Under the pieces are notes generated by a model. The model was not told the origin of the DNA. It did not search any database and saw nothing but the letters and a program-made list of their open reading frames with translations. From Flavobacterium marginilacus (GTDB lineage: Bacteria > Bacteroidota > Bacteroidia > Flavobacteriales > Flavobacteriaceae), in the NCBI RefSeq assembly GCF_026870155.1, contig NZ_CP113975.1, positions 3,472,001-3,536,000 on the forward strand: a DNA stretch of 64,000 nucleotides, in the 5' to 3' direction. Shown piece after piece: positions 43,759 to 53,498 of this stretch. Numbering within the stretch: the first letter of the stretch is position 1; the number at the start of each line of letters is the position of its first letter. The translations under genes were made by a program, and so were the position numbers.

Positions 43759-43975
43759 TCACTTTGTCTGTACTCATAAATACAAAATACCGGATACTTA
43801 CAAACTTTACAAGCCTTTTAATCATCAAAAAAATCAATAAGCAACCACCCTTTTAACTTTAATGGACAAAAACGAGTATTCACTCCCAGAATAATACTAC
43901 TCACTCCTTTTTGTTTTTTTAAGATTATTGAATCAGATATTTTTAGGAAAAATTTTAACCTAAACTTATTTCACG

Positions 43976-46579
43976 ATGAAGGGAAAGGCATATCAAACAG
44001 CTCTAAAAAACAGTTTGCTATTATTTATATTAGTTATGAGCTGTAATGCTATAATTGCTCAAAAGAAGAATAAAAAAGACAAAACAGACAAAAAAGAAAT
44101 TATCCAAGATAGTACTGCTAACAAAAAAGGGAAAAAATATGATGTCCTTATAAAACAAGGGACTGTCAAAAAAGGATTATTTAATATTATTCAGGTTAAA
44201 AGTGATCTTTATTTTGAGATTAACGACTCGCTTTTTCAAAGAGAGTTTTTAGTGGTAAACAAAATTTCTAATGTTCCAATGCCGGTAAATGATGCTGGAT
44301 TAAATAAGGGAATGAATTATGAAAACAAAATCATTACTTTCCATAAAGATCTTATTGCAAAAAAAGTCTGGGTAAAATCATCCGTTCCAAAAATTTCTTC
44401 TCCTATAGGTGATGCAATAACAGCTTCAGTAAATAATAATTTTTCGGAATCTATCATTGAAGTTTTTGATATTGAAACTAAAAATAACGACTCTACATCA
44501 GTAGTTATTAAAGTGAATAAAGTATTTGACGGAAAACAAAAAAGTTTTAATGATGTATTGAGCAATATCGGTTTTGGAGGTTCGGTAAAATCTGACTTAT
44601 CTTATATAGAAACAGTAAAAAGCTTTCCCAAAAATATTATTATAAAATCACAGCTCACCACTTCGGTTGCCGAAGGAGGCCCCGCTTTATCAGTAACTAT
44701 TGGTGTGACCAGCAACATTATATTACTGGACAAAACACCTATGAAAGCACGATTTTCTGATAACAGAATTGGTTACTTTACCGAAAAGCATTGGTATTTC
44801 AGTGATGCACAGCATGCTATGAATGAAAAAGAATTGATTACACGCTGGCGTTTAGAACCTAAACCAGAAGATATTGAAAAATACCAGAAAGGAGAATTAG
44901 TAGAGCCTAAGAAACCAATTGTTTACTATATTGACCCGGCTACCCCAAAACAATGGCGTTCCTATATCATTGCGGGAGTTCTCGATTGGCAGACTGCATT
45001 TGAAAAAGCAGGATTTAAAAATGCTGTTATCGCTAAAGAACCTGCTGCAGATGATATTGATTTTGACATTGACGATGTACGCTACTCGGTAATAACCTAT
45101 GTAGCTTCACAAAAAGCAAATGCGATGGGACCAGCAGTTGTGGATCCCAGAAGCGGAGAAATAATTGAATCCGATATTATTTGGTGGCACAATGTAATGA
45201 CTTCCCTGCAAAGCTGGATGCGCATTCAAACTGGTGCTATTGACCCAAAGGCTAGAAATAATCATTTTAGTGATGAACACATGGGCGAAGCTATTCGTTT
45301 TGTTTCTTCTCATGAAGTGGGGCATACTTTTGGTTTAAAACACAATATGGGTGCTTCTTTTGCTTATGATGTTGAATCGCTTCGCTCTAAAGATTTTACA
45401 GCAAAAATGGGAGGAACAGCTCCATCGATCATGGATTATGCACGTTACAATTATATCGCCCAACCCGAAGATCATGTAGAAGCAATCACTCCAAAAATTG
45501 GTGAATATGACAAATATGCTATAGAATGGGGCTACCGCTGGTATGCCAACGAAAAAGAAGAACATACGGCTTTAAACGGACTGATTGCCAAACATCAAAA
45601 TGACCCTATCTATTTCTATGGAGAACAGCAAGATGGAGACAGTACTATAGATCCCCGTTCGCAATCAGAAGATTTAGGAAATGATGCTATGAAAGCCGGC
45701 GAATATGGCCTGAAAAACCTAAAAGTTGTTGTGAATAACATCCTGGCCTGGACATATGATAAGGATGAATCATACTATGAAACTGGAAAATTGTACATTG
45801 GTGCCATAGGACAATGGCAATTGTATAACAGACATGTATTGAATAACCTCGGCGGTATTTATCTCAACACAACAGTACATGGAGATAACAAGGCTAGTTA
45901 TACAGCTGTTCCTGCTGCTATTCAAAAAAGAGCGACAGCATATCTATTGAAAAATAGTATCACTTTGCCAGAATGGCTGTTTTTTAATCCTATACTGGAC
46001 AAGACAAATCCACTCAAAGATTCTCCAGTTGGGCCTTATGAATACACACCTTATACCCTGGCAAGAGATCTTCAGTATAACACTTTATACAATATGTTCA
46101 ATGACGAACGCTTGCTTCGGATGATTGAAAACGAATTGTATCAGCGTAATAAAAGCAAAGAGAAATTATTTACAGTAACCCAGTTATTTCAAACCGTTAA
46201 TAATCATATTTTTGCTCCTACAATACAAAATAAATCCTTGAGTATCTTAGAGCGTATGACTCAAAAAAATTATGTAGATGTACTAATTGTTTCAATCAAT
46301 AAACTATTCGAAAAAACAGAGTCTAAAAAACTGATTCAAATTGAAAACAACTTGAATATTCCCGAAATATGCACCTACATTGACGATTCTAAAATGGTGC
46401 GCAACATCAATCAATCGGCTATGAAAAGAGTTTCTGAAGTTACTTCAGAGAAAAGAGGAGAGTTAAACAAGATCTTGAAATTAATAAAAATCAAACAAAA
46501 CACAGGCAATCAAGAAACTAAAAATCATTATTTTGATTTGATTCAACGAATCGAAAGAGCATTAAACTCATCATTATAA
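43976..46579 (+). CDS. Secreted zinc metalloprotease (DUF5117/DUF4953 type)
   Basis: The protein has 867 aa with an N-terminal signal (NSLLLFILVMSCNAIIAQ). The order fits the Bacteroidota DUF5118-DUF5117-DUF4953 family. The catalytic site is SSHEVGHTFGLKHNMG (HExxHxxGxxH, about 446-456), a metzincin-type zinc motif, followed by a Met-turn-like APSIMDYARYNY about 30 residues on. The substrate is unknown; extracellular or periplasmic protein breakdown is likely. A strong terminator follows. It stands next to a minus-strand SusCD/protease block, which may share a nutritional role. Confidence 0.9.
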   Translation: MKGKAYQTALKNSLLLFILVMSCNAIIAQKKNKKDKTDKKEIIQDSTANKKGKKYDVLIKQGTVKKGLFNIIQVKSDLYFEINDSLFQREFLVVNKISNVPMPVNDAGLNKGMNYENKIITFHKDLIAKKVWVKSSVPKISSPIGDAITASVNNNFSESIIEVFDIETKNNDSTSVVIKVNKVFDGKQKSFNDVLSNIGFGGSVKSDLSYIETVKSFPKNIIIKSQLTTSVAEGGPALSVTIGVTSNIILLDKTPMKARFSDNRIGYFTEKHWYFSDAQHAMNEKELITRWRLEPKPEDIEKYQKGELVEPKKPIVYYIDPATPKQWRSYIIAGVLDWQTAFEKAGFKNAVIAKEPAADDIDFDIDDVRYSVITYVASQKANAMGPAVVDPRSGEIIESDIIWWHNVMTSLQSWMRIQTGAIDPKARNNHFSDEHMGEAIRFVSSHEVGHTFGLKHNMGASFAYDVESLRSKDFTAKMGGTAPSIMDYARYNYIAQPEDHVEAITPKIGEYDKYAIEWGYRWYANEKEEHTALNGLIAKHQNDPIYFYGEQQDGDSTIDPRSQSEDLGNDAMKAGEYGLKNLKVVVNNILAWTYDKDESYYETGKLYIGAIGQWQLYNRHVLNNLGGIYLNTTVHGDNKASYTAVPAAIQKRATAYLLKNSITLPEWLFFNPILDKTNPLKDSPVGPYEYTPYTLARDLQYNTLYNMFNDERLLRMIENELYQRNKSKEKLFTVTQLFQTVNNHIFAPTIQNKSLSILERMTQKNYVDVLIVSINKLFEKTESKKLIQIENNLNIPEICTYIDDSKMVRNINQSAMKRVSEVTSEKRGELNKILKLIKIKQNTGNQETKNHYFDLIQRIERALNSSL

Positions 46580-46600
46580 AAAGCATTTAGATTTAGAATA

Positions 46601-46637
46601 AAAAAATAGGCGGCATAATTGGGCCGCCTATTTTTTT
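46601..46637 (+). terminator. Terminator of the metalloprotease gene
   Basis: The stem aaaaaataggcggc / gccgcctattttttt around ataattggg is strong and T-rich at its end. Confidence 0.9.
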
Positions 46638-46743
46638 AAATATGTAAAACACAAAAGATCTTAAAACAATATAGCCTGTTTTAGAGCTTTATTGACTTTC
46701 AGACTACTGCATTTTCGACTCTCTCTGGAACTTTAAAATTCTG

Positions 46744-47379
46744 CTAATCCCTATTCCAAATGCTAAGAAACTGCTTCTTGAAAGCTGTTGGTTCGTTTTC
46801 TTCTTTACTATTATGGAGATATTCTTTTAGAGAATTAATCCTATCCAAACCAGAAGGATGTGTAAAAGTTGCTGCCCCAAACAATTGCTGTAAATAATCA
46901 AAATCTGCATACAAGGATTCAAACTCTTTAGGCAATTTGGTCTGCATTAAATGTACCGCAATTAAATCAGCCAAGTATTCAGCTTTTTTATAGTCGTTGG
47001 TTATTGCTCCTCTTGGAATCTCTCCTTTTAAACCAAATAATTTTGCCTGCGAAATAGTAACAATATGGGAAACTTCATGTGATAAAACAAAAATTTGCAG
47101 TGATTGTTTTTTAACCTCAATCAATCCTTGACTTACTTCTACATAGCCAAAAGAAGCTCCAGCATTAATCGTTTTGTCTTTGGCATCAACATGAAACTCA
47201 CTAGGAATTTCAATACCATTATAGCTTTTAAACATTGGAACAACTGATTCATTGTACCGCTTTATGAGCAAATCCTCATTGCTTAAAACTATTTCTGCAT
47301 TTTTATCCTCACTATCCGAAGAGCACCCATTGCAGCTGCATAAACAGGCAAAGAGCAATATAAATAAGTATTTATTCAT
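46744..47379 (-). CDS. M48-like metalloprotease lipoprotein
   Basis: The protein has 211 aa with a lipoprotein signal (YLFILLFACLCSC) whose lipobox Cys is near residue 16. The zinc motif HEVSH is near residue 101-105 (FVLSHEVSHIVTIS), and the likely third ligand is Glu in KKAEYLADLIAVHLM about 30 residues later (EYxAD). THPSGLDRINSLKEYL matches the C-terminal P-x-x-x-x-R motif of M48 enzymes. It is the last gene of the minus-strand block after SusC, SusD and a lipoprotein. Confidence 0.88.
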   Translation of the reverse strand: MNKYLFILLFACLCSCNGCSSDSEDKNAEIVLSNEDLLIKRYNESVVPMFKSYNGIEIPSEFHVDAKDKTINAGASFGYVEVSQGLIEVKKQSLQIFVLSHEVSHIVTISQAKLFGLKGEIPRGAITNDYKKAEYLADLIAVHLMQTKLPKEFESLYADFDYLQQLFGAATFTHPSGLDRINSLKEYLHNSKEENEPTAFKKQFLSIWNRD

Positions 47380-47398
47380 TTTTCATAACTGTTTATAA

Positions 47399-47432
47399 AA
47401 AACAAACACCCTTAAAAAAGAGTGTTTGTTTC
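47399..47432 (-). terminator. Hairpin downstream of the lipoprotein gene
   Basis: The arms aacaaacac and gtgtttgtt enclose a cttaaaaaag loop. The A-run to the left reads as T on the minus strand, so it may partly end transcription before the M48-like gene. Confidence 0.65.
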
Positions 47433-47453
47433 AATTCTTTAAAAAAAAATTAC

Positions 47454-48485
47454 TTAATTAGCGTAGTAAGTAAATGTTTTTGATACCGTAGCTAAACCAT
47501 CAAAATAAGTATATTCAGCACTTACAGGATAGTTATCTGTATTGTATATGTATTTCACTCCTGCAGGATCAGCAAAAGTACCTTTAATAGGATTGTTAAC
47601 ATTTACGGATTGAATTCCTGCATTAATTGCAGCATAAGCAGATGGATAAATCCCTTTGAAAGGATTGTTTTTTGAATCGTAAGTGGCAATATAATCCTCT
47701 CCAAATCTATTCTCTTTGGTAACGTTTCCATTAACAATAGTATATTTCACTTCAGAAACTGCATCTTTTTCAGCATGAGCTGTTCTTTTTTCAGAAGCTA
47801 AATTTCCAGCTGTGTCATACGTATATGCGTAGGTATAAGTCAAGACTGAATTCTTTTTATAAACGGCAGTCGTAATTTGACCTGCACTATTGTATGTGTA
47901 AACAGTGCTTTCTTTAGCTGTTTCAGACTTTTTCTCTATCACTTCATTTTTATCATTGTACACTAATGTATAAGTAGTAGAAGTAATATCCCCAAAATCA
48001 TCCACATTTTTGGTAAACTCAGTTACAAAATTGGCTGTATTATATTTTGCAAAAGTTGTAGTAGAGTTTTCACCAAATAAATCTTCCAATTTATATGTTT
48101 TTAATTTAGAACCACTGCCCACTTCTGGACGAACTTTAATAGTAACCGTATATACTTTTGTTGTTCCATCCTCGGCAGTAACAGTAAATGGTTTAGATTC
48201 TCCATTAACAAAGCTAACTTTTGTGCCAGATGCCGGCGAAATTGTAGCTTTATCAGAAACTGTGATAGTTGGTATAACAGCCTCTAAACTTGCTCCATAA
48301 GGCACACTCACTGTAATAGCAGTACCTAAATTATAAGTAATTGATGCAGCATCAACATTAGCTATTGCAATTTTAAAATCATTAATACTAGCTAAGCTTG
48401 AAGCTGATTCGCTATCGCTTGAACAAGAAACCGTTGATATAGCTACTGCTATAAACAAACACAGAGTCGAAAAAATTCTTTTCAT
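47454..48485 (-). CDS. Lipoprotein with Ig-like (DUF5018-type) and RHS-like segments
   Basis: The protein has 343 aa with a lipobox at TVSCSSD (Cys near 21). Residues about 30-120 look like a bacterial surface Ig/cadherin-like domain (ITYNLGTAITVSVPYGASLEAVIPTITVS, FTVTAEDGTTKVYTVTIKV), the DUF5018 pattern of nutrient-locus lipoproteins. The C-terminal 200 residues contain YD/RHS-like beta repeats (YTYNSAGQITTAVY, YAYTYDTAGNLASEKR). Its place directly after SusD suggests a surface ligand-binding partner of the uptake system; the ligand is unknown. Confidence 0.8.
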   Translation of the reverse strand: MKRIFSTLCLFIAVAISTVSCSSDSESASSLASINDFKIAIANVDAASITYNLGTAITVSVPYGASLEAVIPTITVSDKATISPASGTKVSFVNGESKPFTVTAEDGTTKVYTVTIKVRPEVGSGSKLKTYKLEDLFGENSTTTFAKYNTANFVTEFTKNVDDFGDITSTTYTLVYNDKNEVIEKKSETAKESTVYTYNSAGQITTAVYKKNSVLTYTYAYTYDTAGNLASEKRTAHAEKDAVSEVKYTIVNGNVTKENRFGEDYIATYDSKNNPFKGIYPSAYAAINAGIQSVNVNNPIKGTFADPAGVKYIYNTDNYPVSAEYTYFDGLATVSKTFTYYAN

Positions 48486-48574
48486 AATTAAAAATAGGTT
48501 AAAATGGGTTTTATTTATCTTCTTTATTCAGCATCTTAAACCACAAGATAACAACAGTTTAAAACGGTTTTATT

Positions 48575-49894
48575 CTATAAGTTAGGGTTATTTATAGTTG
48601 CCTCTTTTGGAAATGGAATTACGTATCGGCTATCATTTTTAGCCAGTGTATAATTTTTTCCATTAAAGTTTTTGGTCAAAGCTTGCTGCGTTGTTCTTCT
48701 CAAATCATTCCATCTGTAGCCCTCAATTGCAAACTCTCTTCGGCGTTCTTCAAGTATTTCGGTCAATAAATCAGTTGCATTTAAAGTACTTATTTTAGTT
48801 TTATAAGCTGCCCAGCCACCAGGAGTATATCGATTTTTAGTAAAATCAATTAATTTTTGCTTAGCCGCTGCAATGTCATTCAACTCAACCAAACATTCTG
48901 CAGTCGTCAAAAACAATTCAGCAGTTCTGTATGATGCCTTGAATTTGGTGTCTTTACTTTTCTTAGAGCGATAAGATCCATCTGTATTTTTACTAAAATA
49001 TAAATCAAAACGCAAATCATTGGTTTTATCATAAGCCGAAATCAAATCATCCGAAATGGAGGCATTATTTACTATGTCAAAAGTTGCAACAGTTTCTAAT
49101 GCCAAAATTGACTCTGCCGAATTATATTCAGAAGGCATAATTGTTACATTGTTATTCAAGTCCTGAATTGCACTTTTTATAGCTAAAGCTTCTTTAGCTG
49201 CATCAATCGCTTTCTGCCATTCCTTTTGATACAAATACACTCTTGTTTTCAAAGCTTTCACAGCAATCGTAGAAAATCTATAATTGTAGCCTAATGTCTG
49301 CTGTTTAACATTTTCCAGAGTTTCCGCTTGGCTAATATCGCTCAATATTAAGTTATAAACTTCTTGAACTGTTTTTACCGGGTATGCTTTATCCGAATCA
49401 TATTCGGTAGTAATTGGCACTCCAGGATCAGTACTGGCGGTAGTTTTATTATATGGTTTTGCGTAAAGATTGACTAACTCAAAATAAGTCATTGCACGCA
49501 ACGCATAAGCCTCGCTCACTAACTGATTTTTGGCTGCAATCTCACCTTCCATAGTTGCCGCATTGTTAATGACGTGGTTGGCATAAAATATAGTGTTATA
49601 CAAACCTGCATAAGGAAAAGCACTTGTTGAAGGACTAGGATTTAAATCATTCCAAATAAAAATATCTTGATAGTACTCTATACCAACAGCATTTGCTTTC
49701 AATGACAATTCGTCAGCACGATAAGCTGTAAATACTTTATATTCTTTTGAAACAGCATAAGCAGCAGTTAGGAAACTTCTATATTCCTCTACTGATTTTG
49801 GTATTACCTGCCCTACAGGCTCTATGTCTAAATAATCGTTACAAGAGACTAAATTTAGAGCAAGAAATAAAAATATATAATTAATTTTTTTCAT
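48575..49894 (-). CDS. SusD/RagB-family nutrient-binding lipoprotein
   Basis: The protein has 439 aa with a lipobox at LVSCNDYLDIEP, where the Cys followed by DYLD is typical of SusD. The helical TPR-rich core includes AYALRAMTYFELVNLYAKPYN, VQEVYNLILSDISQAE, TRVYLYQKEWQKAIDAA, and the C-terminal ILEERRREFAIEGYRWNDLRR, a family hallmark. It caps the SusC channel on the cell surface and delivers the ligand. It follows SusC by 12 bp in the same operon. The ligand may be a glycan or peptide. Confidence 0.94.
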   Translation of the reverse strand: MKKINYIFLFLALNLVSCNDYLDIEPVGQVIPKSVEEYRSFLTAAYAVSKEYKVFTAYRADELSLKANAVGIEYYQDIFIWNDLNPSPSTSAFPYAGLYNTIFYANHVINNAATMEGEIAAKNQLVSEAYALRAMTYFELVNLYAKPYNKTTASTDPGVPITTEYDSDKAYPVKTVQEVYNLILSDISQAETLENVKQQTLGYNYRFSTIAVKALKTRVYLYQKEWQKAIDAAKEALAIKSAIQDLNNNVTIMPSEYNSAESILALETVATFDIVNNASISDDLISAYDKTNDLRFDLYFSKNTDGSYRSKKSKDTKFKASYRTAELFLTTAECLVELNDIAAAKQKLIDFTKNRYTPGGWAAYKTKISTLNATDLLTEILEERRREFAIEGYRWNDLRRTTQQALTKNFNGKNYTLAKNDSRYVIPFPKEATINNPNL

Positions 49895-49906
49895 GTTTTC
49901 CTGTTT

Positions 49907-52900
49907 TTAAAAAGAAAGATTAAATCCTAAAGAAACTATTTTAGGAATAGGTTGTGCATAGATACTTCCGTAAGTTTCTGGATCGAAATACCCATTATAA
50001 CTGGTTCCAAAAACGAATAAATTACGTCCTTCGATGTTGAAATTAAAGCTGGACAAATTTAGCTCGTCCAAATATTTTTTTGGTAAATCATATCCAAGTC
50101 TAATACTGCTGATACGTATATATGAAATATCTTTAACCCAAATATCCAAATCGTTGTATGTTTTTCCTTCATCGGAGGAGGTGTACCAAGTGTAAACCAA
50201 ATCAGTATCAAAACCTGGTGAGTTTAACCCGATTAAAGCAGGATATTTTCCTGTTCCAGCTTTTAAGATATCGGTACTATAATTTTTGCTAGGGTCAGCC
50301 ATTGTTGGATAATACGTTGGCGCAGTTTTAACGGTTTGTTTGATATTGAAATTAGATAAAATTCTTAGTTCATATTGTTTGTATCGGAAACTATTTCTAA
50401 AACCACCACTAATTTTTGGCATTGCGTCTCCTACATAAGAATACAATTTTCTATGTTCTTCTCTAGTCAATTGGCTTCCGTTAGTACCATTTTCTAATTT
50501 ATAAAAATCTACTGCCGTTACTTTCTTTCCGTCTTTCCAGAACAAAGGCAATCCATTACTGTCTATTCCAGCTGTTTTTATTGCAAAAATAGCACTAGAG
50601 CTATAGCCTTTTAGCGAAGGTTTAAAATCTTCATCTCTTATCTGAATTTCGTTAACTACATCCTTATTATGGGAAATATTAAGTCCCGTAGACCATCCAA
50701 AATTTGAAGTCGAAATATTTTTGGAAGTAACAGACAGCTCATAACCGCTGTTGGTTACCGATCCCCAGTTTGTATTGATAAAATTATAACCGCTTTCCAG
50801 TGGTACAGCTCTCAATCCAATCAAGTCTGTACTCTTTCTATTATAATAATCTGCCGTTAGGTTAACTCTATTATTTAAAATGCCTAAATCAAAACCAAAG
50901 TTTGAGGATACGGTTTTTTCCCATCTTAATTTTCCGTTAGGAGCGCTCAAAGCACGAATAACATCTTCTGGCATTCCTGGCAGAATAGTTTCGCTGTCAT
51001 ATACCCCAACTACGTAAGGAGAGGTAGTTTTATCAATGTTTCCTTGTATTCCATAAGAAGCTCTCAATTTCAAATCGCTTATTAGATCGATTCCATCCAT
51101 AAAGTTTTCTCTAAAAACATTCCATGAACCAGCTACAGACCACAATGGCAGATATCTGTATTTAACATCAACACCAAACAAGTTAGAACCATCATAGCGC
51201 AAACTGCCAAAAACGGTATATTTTTTATCAAAAGTATAAGAAGCTGTACCAAAGAATGATGCAAAAGCATTTTCATTAAACGTTTTTCTATAAGGTTTAA
51301 AAAGTGAATTCGTTAAGGATAATTCGTTTGTGATAGCAGTAGTGGTTAATGTATTAGGATTAAAACCAAATCCTTTAGTATGCACTTCGGTCCTTTTATT
51401 TCTTCTAAACTCAGTTCCTGCCATAACATCTACTTCATGCAGTGAATTGAAGGTTTTATTAAAATTGGCTGTTGTTTTCCAATTGTATTGAAAAGAATCA
51501 GCATTCCAATTCTGAATAATTCCTCCTTTTGGCATATAATAAGCAACATCACCAGTTGGTGTAAGATACTGTGAATTTTGATTGTATTTTCGTGTATAAT
51601 AACTATTCTCTGCCGAATATTTCTCTGTTTTATCAAAATCCAATTGCAAACCTAGCTGCGAAGCAAGACTAAAATTCTTGTTCCATTTATAATTTGCGTC
51701 AAAGATTGATTTAAGAGAATTGGCTGTTAAATCATATTGTGTATTTTTTCTTTCTTCTACAGGATTATAATTTAAATTCAAATCAGATCTTTCTACCAAA
51801 TCAGGGTCATAAGCATAATTGCCATTGGCATCATATACTTTCAAATAAGGATTAGCTGTTCTGGAATAATAAGACGGACTGGTATAACCATCTGCATCTG
51901 TAATATAAGAACCCGTTTTATTCTGGCTTCCAAATAAAGACACACCAAATTTTAATTTATCATTTACTGAAAAATTATCTTTCAGCGTAATAGTGTACCG
52001 TCTTAAACCTGTCCCTTTCGTAGTTCCTTTTTCATCATAAATTCCTGTAGAAAAATAGTAATCATTTGTGTCATTTCCACCCGAAAGACTCAAACTATAC
52101 TGTTGGTTTACCGCCATTTGATAAATCTCGTTACCCCAGTCGGTATTTGTCTTTTTTAAATCATTTATGGAATTTTGAGTGGCTTTAGAAAGACTTGCAA
52201 ATCCATTGTCTCTAAAAGCAGCATACTCGTTGTTCGCATTTAAAATTCTAGCTACCGCACCTCTATCTTCATGGTAATTCAAATCGGAACGGCTCGCTAA
52301 AAACAACTCAAAATCTACTTTTTGAGCAGAATTCATCAAATTTAATTTACCAAAGTCAGGTTTTTGAGTCACAAAACTGTTCGCATTAAAATTGATACGC
52401 ATCGCGCCTTTTTTACCTTTCTTAGTTGTAATAACAATAACTCCATTGGCAGCTCTTGCACCATAAATAGAAGTAGCCGAAGCATCTTTTAAAATGGTTA
52501 TATTTTCAATATCATCAGGGTTTAATCCCCCAATAGCATAGGATTTTAAATTATCAATATTGTCTTTGTCTTTAAAATCTGAAGGTACATTATTGCCTTC
52601 CAAAGGAATTCCATCCAAAACCCATAAAGGATCAGATGTACCATTTAAAGTAGATGTCCCACGAATCGAAATTTTTGAAGGAGCTCCTGGTGCTCCGTTA
52701 GTAGGCTGAATAACAACTCCAGCAACTTGCCCCATTAACATTTGGTCGACATTTGCTACTGCAGACTGCTTAATTTCAGATGCATTAATTACTGTATAAG
52801 AAGAAGTAAGTTTTCGTTTCTCAAGACTCTGATAACCCATTAAAATGACTTCTTTCAAGACTTCCGAACTCTCTCTCAATTGAATTTTCAAGTTAGAACT

Positions 52901-53206
52901 CGATTTTGATACACTTACTACTTCGGTTTCAAACCCCATATAGGATACCAAAAGATTTTTTATGTCTTCAGAAACTGACAATGTAAACTTCCCATCATTA
53001 TTAGTAGTCGTTCCAATCATTGCTCCTTGAAGCACACCGGCAATCTTGGTTTGGTTCCCAATAATTGCAGAAGAAACATAGACTGATGCTCCGACAATAG
53101 GCATTTGAGTTTTTGCTTCAATAACCCTTCCGCTAATAACCTTCTTATTTTGAGCCAATAGAGCTGCGGGTATAAGGATTAAGAAATAAAGTATTTTTTT
53201 AATCAT
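49907..53206 (-). CDS. SusC/RagA-family TonB-linked outer membrane transporter
   Basis: The protein has 1099 aa with signal peptide KKILYFLILIPAALLAQ. The N-terminal CarboxypepD_reg-like domain is at about 20-115 (ISGRVIEAKTQMPIVGASVYV; DGKFTLSV). The plug follows (VILMGYQSLEKRKLTSSYTVI; ISIRGTSTLNGTSDPLWVLDG; ILKDASATSIYGARAANGVIVITTKKG, all SusC signatures), then a 22-strand barrel ending SLGFNLSF. It imports ligands with SusD using TonB energy. A LytTR/LytS-type regulatory pair lies just upstream on the same strand. No glycosidase is nearby. Confidence 0.95.
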   Translation of the reverse strand: MIKKILYFLILIPAALLAQNKKVISGRVIEAKTQMPIVGASVYVSSAIIGNQTKIAGVLQGAMIGTTTNNDGKFTLSVSEDIKNLLVSYMGFETEVVSVSKSSSNLKIQLRESSEVLKEVILMGYQSLEKRKLTSSYTVINASEIKQSAVANVDQMLMGQVAGVVIQPTNGAPGAPSKISIRGTSTLNGTSDPLWVLDGIPLEGNNVPSDFKDKDNIDNLKSYAIGGLNPDDIENITILKDASATSIYGARAANGVIVITTKKGKKGAMRINFNANSFVTQKPDFGKLNLMNSAQKVDFELFLASRSDLNYHEDRGAVARILNANNEYAAFRDNGFASLSKATQNSINDLKKTNTDWGNEIYQMAVNQQYSLSLSGGNDTNDYYFSTGIYDEKGTTKGTGLRRYTITLKDNFSVNDKLKFGVSLFGSQNKTGSYITDADGYTSPSYYSRTANPYLKVYDANGNYAYDPDLVERSDLNLNYNPVEERKNTQYDLTANSLKSIFDANYKWNKNFSLASQLGLQLDFDKTEKYSAENSYYTRKYNQNSQYLTPTGDVAYYMPKGGIIQNWNADSFQYNWKTTANFNKTFNSLHEVDVMAGTEFRRNKRTEVHTKGFGFNPNTLTTTAITNELSLTNSLFKPYRKTFNENAFASFFGTASYTFDKKYTVFGSLRYDGSNLFGVDVKYRYLPLWSVAGSWNVFRENFMDGIDLISDLKLRASYGIQGNIDKTTSPYVVGVYDSETILPGMPEDVIRALSAPNGKLRWEKTVSSNFGFDLGILNNRVNLTADYYNRKSTDLIGLRAVPLESGYNFINTNWGSVTNSGYELSVTSKNISTSNFGWSTGLNISHNKDVVNEIQIRDEDFKPSLKGYSSSAIFAIKTAGIDSNGLPLFWKDGKKVTAVDFYKLENGTNGSQLTREEHRKLYSYVGDAMPKISGGFRNSFRYKQYELRILSNFNIKQTVKTAPTYYPTMADPSKNYSTDILKAGTGKYPALIGLNSPGFDTDLVYTWYTSSDEGKTYNDLDIWVKDISYIRISSIRLGYDLPKKYLDELNLSSFNFNIEGRNLFVFGTSYNGYFDPETYGSIYAQPIPKIVSLGFNLSF

Positions 53207-53498
53207 CTTTTATTCAAATATTTAAATTATATAATCAATATGTTAGGCTCTAACCTAAAATTCTAAATTCTTTCTCTAATCTACTTTACAAAGCCACCTG
53301 CTTTTTTATTTGATAAAACCATCTATCAATACAGATAATGTGACGAATTAACCTATTTTAACAAAAAAAACTATTCAAGCCAGAAAGCATTCGTAAAATC
53401 TAATAATTCAAGAATTTATGAGTAAAGATGCAAAAGACATCATCTCTGAAAAAACAAAACAGAGTGAACTCGTTAAAAAAGGGAGTGAAATTGTATTT